A stretch of DNA of 64,000 nucleotides from Hominisplanchenecus_A murintestinalis (lineage in GTDB: Bacteria > Bacillota > Clostridia > Lachnospirales > Lachnospiraceae): positions 1 through 64,000 of the forward strand of contig NZ_CALPCM010000005.1 of the NCBI RefSeq assembly GCF_943193015.1, written 5' to 3'. Under the pieces are notes generated by a model. That model saw nothing but the letters and a program-made list of their open reading frames with translations. It was not told the origin of the DNA and did not search any database. Every line of letters begins with the position of its first letter. Positions within the stretch are counted from its first letter, which is position 1. The translations under genes and the position numbers were made by a program. Below, piece by piece: positions 1-5,655 of the stretch.

Positions 1-2
1 TC

Positions 3-116
3 TTATTGGAGACTTTCGATAATCATTTTGATTACGGCTAAGAGAGTTCCAATTTCGAGAGCGAGCTGGATGAGTGCACTAACCACTTTTTTCAGCTCGT
101 TTATTTTATTCTCCAT
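3..116 (-). CDS. 37-residue hydrophobic peptide, phage-associated
   Basis: A short reading frame encodes a charged N-terminus (MENKINELKK) followed by a hydrophobic stretch of about 20 residues that could form one membrane helix or an amphipathic helix. The start is supported by a strong GGAGGTG Shine-Dalgarno at 124-130, seven bases before the ATG, and by a consensus promoter at 144-172. It is divergent from the endolysin at 274. Size and position suggest a small phage membrane peptide, a holin-like protein or a type I toxin-like peptide, but I recognise no family. That it is expressed is well supported by the signals; its role is unknown. Confidence 0.6.
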   Translation of the reverse strand: MENKINELKKVVSALIQLALEIGTLLAVIKMIIESLQ

Positions 117-143
117 TTCCTGTCACCTCCTTTCTATGTTTAA

Positions 144-172
144 ATTATACCACGTTATAACGTGGTAGTCAA
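144..172 (-). promoter_or_regulatory. Sigma-A promoter whose spacer carries a 20-bp perfect palindrome
   Basis: On the minus strand TTGACT (167-172) and TATAAT (144-149) are separated by exactly 17 bases. The spacer and part of the -10 box are covered by the perfect palindrome TACCACGTTATAACGTGGTA (148-167). This is the geometry of a repressor operator that blocks RNA polymerase. It drives the 37-residue peptide at 3-116. The regulator is not identified. Confidence 0.75.
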
Positions 173-210
173 GGGGAAAGTGGGAGAAATTGTAAGTTTC
201 CGATAAACTA

Positions 211-239
211 ACACTGCTCAGAAATGGGCGGTGTTTTTA
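211..239 (+). terminator. Hairpin with T tract upstream of the endolysin
   Basis: ACACTGCTC (211-219) pairs with GGGCGGTGT (226-234), allowing two G-U pairs, and is followed by a run of T. It could stop plus-strand transcription entering from the left. A second small hairpin, TGCTGCA/TGCAGCA at 241-258, lies just before the endolysin ribosome binding site. Confidence 0.45.
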
Positions 240-273
240 GTGCTGCAAAAATGCAGCAGGAAAGGAGAACCAT

Positions 274-1095
274 ATGACACATAAAATCATTAATGCCATC
301 AGCTCCAGGAGCGTCCCTTGCTGGGGCAACCAGAAAAGATATATTGCTGTCCACTATCTGGGTGTAGTTGGGCAGGCGCATGACCTGGCATCAGACGGAT
401 GCGGGGCGCATTACTACATTTACTGGGACGGGACTATCTACCAGAGGTGCAGCCTGGATGCCGTGCCCTGGGCGGTAGGCACGGCAGGATATTACACCCA
501 AAAGCACCCGGAAGCCCGGAACAGCAACACTATCAGCATTGAAATGTGCTGCAAGTGCGACGGGAACGCGGCCAGCGCGGAGGATAAGAGATGGTACTTT
601 ACGAAAGAGACACAAGAGGCGTGTGCGTGGCTGGTGGCGAAGCTCCGGCATGAACTGGGCGTCCCATCCACAAATGTACTGCGCCATTACGATATCGTAA
701 ATAAGACCTGTCCGGCTCCATACGTGCATAACAACGGGTATAAGACAAGCTGGACGTGGACAGCGTTTAAACAGAGGGCGGAAGAATACTTCAATACCGG
801 ACAGAAACTGGAGCTGAAAGCTGGGATGAAAGTAAAGCTGACACAGGATATCGCAATCCGGGACAGCGTTTCCACCAAGTTCCAGCAGGCGGGGTACGTA
901 AAGTATACGCAGCTTTCCGCATCGGCAAAGAAAAAGTGCCTCCGCCTGTCCGGGAATAAAGCCAAACTGAAAAAGGGCAATGTGGTGAAGGTTAAGAAAG
1001 CCACTACCGCCTGGAATGGGAGTATCTGGATTCAGATTAAATCAGGCTGGCTTCCTGTCGTGGTGAAAGGGCAGCAGCGGGTAAAAGCGGTATAA
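274..1095 (+). CDS. Phage-type N-acetylmuramoyl-L-alanine amidase (endolysin)
   Basis: A zinc amidase predicted to cut the MurNAc-L-Ala bond of peptidoglycan. Residues about 20-170 form an Amidase_2/PGRP-like domain: H27 (in AVHYLG), H138 (in LRHYD) and C146 (in NKTCPAP) are the expected zinc ligands and E90 sits in the expected SIE motif. Residues about 183-273 look like a bacterial SH3-type wall-binding domain ending in WLPVVVKG. There is no signal peptide, which fits a holin-dependent phage lysin. AAGGAG lies six bases before the ATG. A damaged second copy of the last 20 codons lies at 2425-2487, so the locus was once larger. The enzyme call is secure; whether it is still used is unknown. 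Confidence 0.88.
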   Translation: MTHKIINAISSRSVPCWGNQKRYIAVHYLGVVGQAHDLASDGCGAHYYIYWDGTIYQRCSLDAVPWAVGTAGYYTQKHPEARNSNTISIEMCCKCDGNAASAEDKRWYFTKETQEACAWLVAKLRHELGVPSTNVLRHYDIVNKTCPAPYVHNNGYKTSWTWTAFKQRAEEYFNTGQKLELKAGMKVKLTQDIAIRDSVSTKFQQAGYVKYTQLSASAKKKCLRLSGNKAKLKKGNVVKVKKATTAWNGSIWIQIKSGWLPVVVKGQQRVKAV

Positions 1096-1116
1096 ATGAA
1101 AAAGGGGCGGTAGGTG

Positions 1117-1395
1117 TTACCCTGCCGCCTGTTCTTTTCTTCTCCTGCCACATTCGTCATAAATTTCAATATAGGATTTCTGGCTTATTTCTTCGCCAGT
1201 TGAATATCTCTCGCGTAAGATTATATCAGCTATGGTAAAACGCCCGTCCTTTTCATAAAGTGTAAATCCGTTTTTCTTGTCATAATCTCCCATAAATTTT
1301 ATTGCTGTTTCCTTATTTTCATCATAAAAAAGGACAACGTCTGGTCTGGTACAATTTTCATGTCTTTTTGCGATTACATCATAAATTATTGTCAT
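1117..1395 (-). CDS. Hypothetical 92-residue protein in the prophage remnant
   Basis: An acidic/basic mixed soluble protein beginning MTIIYDVIAKRHEN and rich in Y, D, E and K. No signal peptide, membrane helix or motif is recognised. A moderate Shine-Dalgarno (GAAGGGA) precedes the ATG. It converges with the endolysin, with 21 bases between the stop codons, and lies downstream of the coiled-coil ORF at 1444-1665 on the same strand, so both may be transcribed from the operator-containing promoter at 1744-1772. Function unknown; a phage accessory protein is likely from context only. Confidence 0.55.
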   Translation of the reverse strand: MTIIYDVIAKRHENCTRPDVVLFYDENKETAIKFMGDYDKKNGFTLYEKDGRFTIADIILRERYSTGEEISQKSYIEIYDECGRRRKEQAAG

Positions 1396-1443
1396 ATCTT
1401 CCCTTCTTTCTCCCGGCGCATCCCCACCGGGTGGGTGGTGTGG

Positions 1444-1665
1444 TTACTGAATGTTGTGTGCGTCCATGTAAGCAATGACCTTTTCTATTTTCTGCTCGAT
1501 TTCAGCAACCTTCTGTTCATCCTCCGCAATCCATTGTTTACTATCACCATCGCCGAAACGCCGATAGCACTCTTTGCTATTCTCAAGACGCTTCTTTGCT
1601 TTTTCGAGTTGTTCATTCCACTCCATCAATGTGATTTGTCTTTTTGTCCCTCTTAGTATCTGCAT
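1444..1665 (-). CDS. Small coiled-coil protein of the prophage remnant
   Basis: A 73-residue, strongly helical protein (repeated E/K/Q with spaced L, I and A) predicted to form a coiled coil. GGAGG lies nine bases before the chosen ATG. An overlapping start four bases closer would read a 19-codon frame (MENADTKRDK) instead, and an internal in-frame start MEWNEQLEK is also possible, so the N-terminus is uncertain. It is the first gene behind the 1744-1772 promoter and its AbrB-type operator. Function unknown; no enzymatic motif is visible. Confidence 0.55.
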   Translation of the reverse strand: MQILRGTKRQITLMEWNEQLEKAKKRLENSKECYRRFGDGDSKQWIAEDEQKVAEIEQKIEKVIAYMDAHNIQ

Positions 1666-1743
1666 TTTCCATATCCTCCGTTCCTTTGATATTTTTTATT
1701 CCAACCCTGGCAACTAGGTTGTTTGTTTTCCTTTGATGATATT

Positions 1744-1772
1744 AGTATACATTATTGGTAACCAATAGTCAA
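1744..1772 (-). promoter_or_regulatory. Promoter with TATTGGTAACCAATA operator in the spacer
   Basis: On the minus strand TTGACT (1767-1772), a 17-base spacer and TATACT (1744-1749) form a near-consensus promoter. The spacer is filled by TATTGGT-A-ACCAATA (1753-1767), a perfect dyad with 7-base arms. The same core occurs in two plus-strand promoters flanking the AbrB-like gene at 1868, making that protein the obvious candidate regulator. Confidence 0.75.
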
Positions 1773-1804
1773 GCGGATTTTGCAAATTTTTAAAAATATT
1801 TTCC

Positions 1805-1850
1805 TTGAATCCTACAACCAATTACTTTATGATATAGATAGGTAACCAAT
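1805..1850 (+). promoter_or_regulatory. Promoter of the AbrB-like gene with operator half-sites
   Basis: TTGAAT (1805-1810), a 17-base spacer and TATGAT (1828-1833) lie ahead of the gene at 1868. AACCAAT occurs in the spacer (1816-1822) and a nearly complete AGGTAACCAAT occurs just after the -10 box (1840-1850). This is consistent with autoregulation by the protein encoded immediately downstream. Confidence 0.65.
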
Positions 1851-1867
1851 GAAGAGGAGGTATACAG

Positions 1868-2050
1868 ATGATAGAAAGAAATATAATCATAGCGAAAGCA
1901 GGAGGAACGGCGGGAAAGAATTCAGTTAATTATAAAATAAGCCTTCCAGCGGAAATGGTAAAGGAGATGGGAGTAACCCCTGATGATAAAAGCGTCTTAG
2001 TTTCTTTTGAAGGGGGCAAAATAATTATAGAAAAGAAAATAAACGCTTGA
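1868..2050 (+). CDS. AbrB/SpoVT-MazE-like DNA-binding protein, 60 residues
   Basis: The chain has the layout of the swapped-hairpin AbrB/SpoVT fold: IIIAKAGGTAGKNSVNYKIS, then LPAEMVKEMGV, then a beta-hairpin (VLVSFEGGKIIIEKK). In this family a dimer binds DNA and often serves as an antitoxin or transition-state repressor. AGGAGG precedes the ATG. The same ATTGGT-N-ACCAAT dyad sits in its own promoter, in the next promoter (2047-2075, overlapping its stop codon) and in the divergent promoter at 1744-1772, so it probably represses all three. The small ORF downstream could be its partner, but no toxin fold is recognised. Confidence 0.7.
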   Translation: MIERNIIIAKAGGTAGKNSVNYKISLPAEMVKEMGVTPDDKSVLVSFEGGKIIIEKKINA

Positions 2051-2075
2051 TATTGGTAACCAATTATGATATAAT
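2047..2075 (+). promoter_or_regulatory. Consensus promoter with ATTGGTAACCAAT in the spacer
   Basis: TTGATA (2047-2052), a 17-base spacer and a perfect TATAAT (2070-2075) overlap the stop codon of the AbrB-like gene. ATTGGTAACCAAT (2052-2064) fills most of the spacer, matching the site at 1753-1767. It would drive the small ORF at 2137. Confidence 0.75.
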
Positions 2076-2136
2076 AGTATCATCAGATGAGGCAAGTAAA
2101 TCTGAAATACAGAAAGCGAGGTAGAGGATGTTAGAC

Positions 2137-2283
2137 ATGGCAATTAGTGAAAAGGAATTGAAACTACTTATGAATTTTATTAAAGATGACTTGACAGAAG
2201 CAAAAGAGAGCGAAGAAACAGAAAAAAAGAATAAAAAAATAGACAGGGTACTGGAGCACATTCAGCAATACTTGGAAGATTAG
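2137..2283 (+). CDS. Small charged helical protein, 48 residues
   Basis: The frame beginning MAISEKELKLL is followed by a highly charged helix rich in K and E, ending HIQQYLED. An in-frame ATG lies at 2128, but it abuts the TAGAGG Shine-Dalgarno (2122-2127); the ATG at 2137 is nine bases away, so I prefer it. It is expressed from the operator-containing promoter at 2047-2075 and followed by two T-tailed hairpins. Size and linkage to an AbrB-like regulator recall a toxin-antitoxin or phage regulatory pair, but nothing in the sequence shows toxicity. Confidence 0.5.
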   Translation: MAISEKELKLLMNFIKDDLTEAKESEETEKKNKKIDRVLEHIQQYLED

Positions 2284-2291
2284 AGTGAATC

Positions 2292-2320
2292 AAGGGCGGG
2301 CTTGCCACCGCTCTTTCCTT
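2292..2320 (+). terminator. Rho-independent terminator
   Basis: AAGGGCGG pairs with CCGCTCTT (one G-U pair) and is followed by a T-rich tail. It directly follows the 2137-2283 ORF. Confidence 0.55.
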
Positions 2321-2338
2321 TCGAAAATCTCCCATGAC

Positions 2339-2367
2339 AAGGGGGCGGCAGCGATACCGCTCTTTTT
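2339..2367 (+). terminator. Second, similar terminator hairpin
   Basis: GGGCGG pairs with CCGCTC, followed by TTTTT. It resembles the hairpin 47 bases upstream, suggesting a local duplication or a fused gene end from lost prophage DNA. Confidence 0.5.
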
Positions 2368-2424
2368 CGGTAAATTATTTCAGTGAAGAAAATATACTAT
2401 CACAACTAGGCTAGAAGCAGCAGG

Positions 2425-2487
2425 ATTCAAGCTAAAAGCTGGCTGCCTGTTGTGGTGAAAGGGAAGTACCGGGTTCGGGCGGTATGA
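2425..2487 (+). pseudogene. Remnant of a second endolysin C-terminus
   Basis: The frame IQAKSWLPVVVKGKYRVRAV followed by a stop matches the last residues of the intact endolysin at 274-1095 (IQIKSGWLPVVVKG, then RVKAV). Nothing upstream continues the domain. This is the 3' stub of a diverged paralogue, evidence that a lysis module was deleted here. Confidence 0.8.
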
Positions 2488-2500
2488 TAGCCCCCAACAG

Positions 2501-2539
2501 GCCACAAAATAGCCGGATAAATATTAATGGTTAGCAACA
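2501..2539 (+). repeat. Imperfect direct repeat, left copy
   Basis: A 39-base segment starting GCCACAAAATAGCC and ending GGTTAGCAACA matches 4189-4227 at most positions. The paired copies lie 1.7 kb apart around gene fragments. They may be ends of an excised or decayed element. Confidence 0.55.
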
Positions 2540-2576
2540 ACAATACGCTCATGTAAGAACAATAATTACTTAATAA

Positions 2577-2605
2577 TTGCAAAATGTCGGAATATGTGAT
2601 ATCAT
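2577..2605 (+). promoter_or_regulatory. Promoter of the lipoprotein gene
   Basis: TTGCAA (2577-2582), a 17-base spacer and an extended -10 (TGA plus TATCAT, 2597-2605) precede the lipoprotein start at 2634. Confidence 0.6.
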
Positions 2606-2633
2606 GATAAAAATATTACGAGGAGAGTGCGTT

Positions 2634-3107
2634 ATGAAAAAGAAAATTACATGTTTAATAATGAGTTTAATGTGTTTGGTAATACTAGGCAGCTGTGGAG
2701 AAAAAGCAAAAACGGAATATAGTATAGAAGAATTTAGTCAAATTATGGAGGATATAACGAATGAATGCGTCAATGAATTTAAAGATGTGACAGATGATGA
2801 AAGAGAAGAAAATCAGGAAGAAATAGGAAACAAACGCAAAGAAATTTTCAGCAAGCATTATAAAAAGCACGGGTTGGAAGTAGGGCAGGAAATTATAATA
2901 AGCGGGTATTATGGCTCCTTCCCGAATCCACAGACATTTCTATTGATGCGGGCAGAAGGGGATGTAAATCCTGAATCAATGGTAGCAGGAAGATTTAAAG
3001 AAAATATTAAGGAATTGCCCGAGGTGAACGAATTCATTAGAGTAAAAGGAAAATTGACGGAAGAAATGCCTTTTGTTATTGATGAATGCGAGTTAGAATC
3101 TCCCTAA
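2634..3107 (+). CDS. Secreted lipoprotein, possible OB-fold domain
   Basis: MKKKITCLIMSL begins a type II signal peptide with lipobox LGSC; the cysteine at about residue 22 would be lipidated and anchor the protein outside the membrane. The mature part has an acidic helical segment (about 30-80), then beta-rich sequence ending KGKLTEEMPFVIDECEL, which resembles small OB-fold (tRNA_anti-like) lipoproteins; that is inference. AGGAG precedes the chosen ATG; an in-frame ATG at 2577 lacks a ribosome binding site and would bury the signal peptide. A promoter and a strong terminator make it a single-gene unit. Function unknown. Confidence 0.7.
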   Translation: MKKKITCLIMSLMCLVILGSCGEKAKTEYSIEEFSQIMEDITNECVNEFKDVTDDEREENQEEIGNKRKEIFSKHYKKHGLEVGQEIIISGYYGSFPNPQTFLLMRAEGDVNPESMVAGRFKENIKELPEVNEFIRVKGKLTEEMPFVIDECELESP

Positions 3108-3128
3108 TCTAAATAGAGAATTTTTCTA

Positions 3129-3171
3129 AAAACTGGAGAAGTGCGGCGAAAAGCTGCATTTCTCCAGTTTT
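3129..3171 (+). terminator. Strong terminator after the lipoprotein
   Basis: AAAACTGGAGAAGTGC (3129-3144) pairs with GCATTTCTCCAGTTTT (3156-3171), a 16-base stem with one mismatch-like G-T pair. The stem ends in T and, being A-led on the other side, could act in both directions. Confidence 0.75.
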
Positions 3172-3287
3172 ATAAGCAGAATAAAAAAATATAAAGAGGA
3201 TACAAAGAAGAAATTAGGTAAGTTATTAAAAGAGTTGAAAGAGGATTTGCACAGATACGACTTTTTAGTGCAATATATATCGGTTTT

Positions 3288-3713
3288 TTGCTAGGTACAA
3301 TATTGCACGTTATTACAATCAGGTTGAGTCAGTGGGGGTCAAAGTCTCTGGGAGACCAGGGATATTCAGCAATTGAGATTCTGCGCTATTATTACGGCAG
3401 CAGTATGTATATTAATACGGCAGAGGAGATTGCAGGAATTCCGCTTTCCTGGCCGGGCGAGCTATTGGATATCGGAACTAGGGGAGATAAAGTAGAGCAG
3501 ATTCAAGATCAGCTTAATGCTATTTCTAACAATTATCCCCGGATACCGAAGATAGCTGTTGACGGAATCTATGGTGAGCGTACGCAGAACGCCGTTCGGG
3601 TATTCCAGGAAGTGTTTGGGCTTCCGGAGACAGGTGTGGTAGATTATCGTACCTGGTATAAAATTCAGGAGATTTATGTGGGAGTGACCCGTATTGCGGA
3701 GTTGAATCCGTGA
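3288..3713 (+). pseudogene. 3' fragment of a spore/wall peptidoglycan-binding protein
   Basis: From QWGSK onward the reading frame matches the C-terminal part of a long clostridial peptidoglycan-binding protein: a segment ending IPLSWPG, then a PG_binding_1 domain (GDKVEQIQDQLNAIS, VDGIYGERTQNAVRVFQ, TGVVDYRTW). The N-terminal half that normally precedes it is absent. The only in-frame start is a TTG at 3288 with no ribosome binding site, and the residues before QWGSK are unrelated. I therefore call it a 5'-truncated remnant, not a gene of 141 codons. It sits inside the prophage scar between the direct repeats at 2501 and 4189. Confidence 0.7.
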
Positions 3714-3755
3714 CGGCTTGGCATATAAGTATCCTGCAGATAACAAAAAGGGAGT

Positions 3756-3827
3756 GTGTGTAACTTTGGACTTGTTGGCAATCTCATTTTACTAGGTTTA
3801 TTTGAGATTATGAAGAAAAGTCTGTAA
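3756..3827 (+). CDS. Possible 23-residue hydrophobic peptide
   Basis: A GTG-started frame (MCNFGLVGNLILLGLFEIMK) encodes a single hydrophobic helix with a basic tail. AAGGGAG lies just upstream, and a hairpin with T tail (3851-3890) follows. It may be a small membrane peptide, or chance. Confidence 0.3.
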   Translation: MCNFGLVGNLILLGLFEIMKKSL

Positions 3828-3850
3828 ATAGGATCTTCTATGATAATGAT

Positions 3851-3890
3851 AGGCGAAGGGCTTGAGTAAAATCAGCTTTTCGCCTTTGTC
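3851..3890 (+). terminator. Hairpin with T-rich tail
   Basis: AGGCGAA (3851-3857) pairs with TTCGCCT (3879-3885), followed by TTGTCTT. Probably ends the short transcript over 3756-3827. Confidence 0.5.
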
Positions 3891-4002
3891 TTATATATAA
3901 CAGCTATAAAATTGCATGTCTGGCTTCCTTTCTTTAGTATATTCAAAAATATCTTTCTTGTGAAAATCTTTCTGTTTTCGACAGGATTCTCCTTAACCAG
4001 AA

Positions 4003-4119
4003 TTTAAAGTTGGAAATATCTATCTTTCGGGGATATACTCTGAAAACAATAATGCTGTGGTTTTTAATATGTCGGATATTTGGGTTTTTGGGGAAGAAAA
4101 TATGGGTGAGAATAAATAG
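4003..4119 (+). pseudogene. C-terminal stub of an unknown gene
   Basis: A 38-codon stretch (FKVGNIYLSGIYSENNNA, later MSDIWVFGEEN) reads as protein-like sequence ending in a stop. An in-frame stop lies only two codons upstream of it and no start exists, so it looks like the end of a lost gene. The rest of the 3714-4295 gap holds the items listed here and no other gene that I can see. Confidence 0.35.
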
Positions 4120-4188
4120 CTGCTAATTGTAAAGAAATAATTCAAGGTTTGAATGCTGGACAGAAATTGTAACTCGAACCCGGGACGA

Positions 4189-4227
4189 GCCATAAAACAG
4201 CCTGATAAATGTGAACGGTTAGCAACA
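4189..4227 (+). repeat. Imperfect direct repeat, right copy
   Basis: GCCATAAAACAGCC to GGTTAGCAACA matches the segment at 2501-2539. It is followed by a second TTAGCAACA (4230-4238). The right end of the unstable region lies about here, just before the intact GntR operon. Confidence 0.55.
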
Positions 4228-4295
4228 CATTAGCAACAAAAAAGCCTGAAAAACCGCATAAAACCGTTAACTTCCTTAAGTATTCATTAATGTCC

Positions 4296-4353
4296 TTGCC
4301 CTGCTCTGCTCTCTATGTTATAACCATAGTGTACTAGGAAGCATAGTACACTA
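4296..4353 (+). promoter_or_regulatory. Promoter and palindromic operator of the GntR/ABC operon
   Basis: TTGCCC (4296-4301), a 17-base spacer and TATAAC (4319-4324) form the promoter. Directly after the -10 box, perfect inverted arms TAGTGTACTA (4327-4336) and TAGTACACTA (4344-4353) flank 7 bases. The dyad covers the transcription start, as expected for self-repression by the GntR protein encoded next. Confidence 0.8.
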
Positions 4354-4385
4354 GATACACGAAAATGGCAGGAATTGGAGGAATT

Positions 4386-4766
4386 ATGATAGTGATTGAT
4401 TATCAGAACAGGAAGCCGATATACGAACAGATTGTGGAACGCTTCCAGACCTTAATTATCACAGGCGCGATAGAGCCAGACAGCCAGATGCCGTCCGTCC
4501 GTTCTCTTGCCGTGGATTTATCAATCAATCCGAATACGATTCAGAAAGCGTATTCTGTCCTGGAGCAGGAGGGATATATTTACCCTGTAAAGGGCAGGGG
4601 GAATTTTGTTTCGGGAAACAGTGAACTGAAAGTGAAGAAACAGGAAGCCTTTTTTGTTTCTCTGGAGGGATTGGTAAAGAAAGGGAAGGAGTTGGACGTG
4701 AAGAGGGAAATTTTCCTGCAGAAAGCGGAGGAATATTTTAAGGAGGGCAGTTATGATAGAAATTAA
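4386..4766 (+). CDS. GntR-family (YtrA-type) transcriptional regulator
   Basis: A 126-residue regulator with the N-terminal GntR winged helix (PIYEQIVERFQ, MPSVRSLAVDLSINPNTIQKAY, YIYPVKGRGNFV) and a short helical tail, which is the YtrA subfamily layout with no large ligand domain. These proteins repress ABC-exporter operons and usually respond to cell-wall or membrane-active compounds; the inducer here is unknown. MIVIDYQN is the standard N-terminus and GGAGG lies four bases upstream; an ATG at 4365 in frame has no Shine-Dalgarno. It overlaps the ATPase start by 14 bases, so the operon is translationally coupled. The dyad at 4327-4353 is its likely operator. Confidence 0.9.
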   Translation: MIVIDYQNRKPIYEQIVERFQTLIITGAIEPDSQMPSVRSLAVDLSINPNTIQKAYSVLEQEGYIYPVKGRGNFVSGNSELKVKKQEAFFVSLEGLVKKGKELDVKREIFLQKAEEYFKEGSYDRN

Positions 4767-5655
4767 CGGCGTGAATAAGTCCTTCGGCAGTCTGAAGGCT
4801 CTGGATAATATTATTGCGACAATACAGGAGGGGAGCATATTCGGGCTGGTAGGGACAAACGGAGCCGGGAAGAGTACTTTGCTGCGGATTTTGTGCGGCG
4901 TGCTGAAAGCTGACACTGGGACGGCTTTGATTGACGGAGAAGATGTATATGAGAATCCACATGCCAAGGAAAAGGTGTGTTTTCTCTCAGATACAGCGTA
5001 TTTTTTCCCGAATGCCACGATTCGGACGATGCAGAATTATTATGAGATTGTGTATCCGAATTTCAACAGCGAGCGTTTTGAAGAATTGGTAGAAAAGTTT
5101 GGGTTGGACAGGAACCGTAAAATCAACAGTTTTTCTAAAGGGATGAAAAAGCAGGTATCTGTGCTGCTGGGAATCTGTACAGGGACAAAATATCTGCTCT
5201 GTGACGAGACGTTTGACGGGCTTGACCCGGTCATGCGCCAGGCGGTGAAAAGTATTTTTGCGATGGAGTTGATGAATCGTCAGTTTACGCCTGTTATCGC
5301 ATCCCACAGTTTACGGGAGCTGGAGGATATCTGCGACCATGTGGGGCTGTTGTATAAGGGAGGCATTCTTTTATCGAAGGATTTGGAAGATATGAAGTTC
5401 CATATCCATAAGGTACAGTGCGTTATTCAGGACCCGGTGAAAGAAGAAGAACTTTTAACGGAGCTTCATGTGCTGCAGCATGATAAGAGAGGTTCTCTGC
5501 TTACTGTTGTAGCGCGGGGGACGAAACAGGAAATTCTGATGAGCATTGAAGATAAGCATCCGATTTTCTCAGAGGTACTTCCGCTGACTTTGGAAGAAAT
5601 ATTTATCAGTGAAACGGAGGTGGCGGGTTATGACATCAAAAATCTCATTTTGTAG
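4753..5655 (+). CDS. ABC transporter ATP-binding protein (YtrB-like)
   Basis: The 300-residue ATPase couples ATP hydrolysis to the permease encoded next. Walker A GTNGAGKS (about 34-41), a variant signature FSKGM (127-131), Walker B LLCDETFDGLD with catalytic E152, and H-loop H185 are visible. The Q-loop region reads SDTAYFFPN without an obvious glutamine. The C-terminal 80 residues form the extension typical of exporter ATPases. It overlaps the GntR gene upstream and the permease gene downstream, giving a three-gene coupled operon. Substrate is unknown; an exporter of antimicrobial peptide or lipid type is likely from the family. Confidence 0.9.
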   Translation: MIEINGVNKSFGSLKALDNIIATIQEGSIFGLVGTNGAGKSTLLRILCGVLKADTGTALIDGEDVYENPHAKEKVCFLSDTAYFFPNATIRTMQNYYEIVYPNFNSERFEELVEKFGLDRNRKINSFSKGMKKQVSVLLGICTGTKYLLCDETFDGLDPVMRQAVKSIFAMELMNRQFTPVIASHSLRELEDICDHVGLLYKGGILLSKDLEDMKFHIHKVQCVIQDPVKEEELLTELHVLQHDKRGSLLTVVARGTKQEILMSIEDKHPIFSEVLPLTLEEIFISETEVAGYDIKNLIL

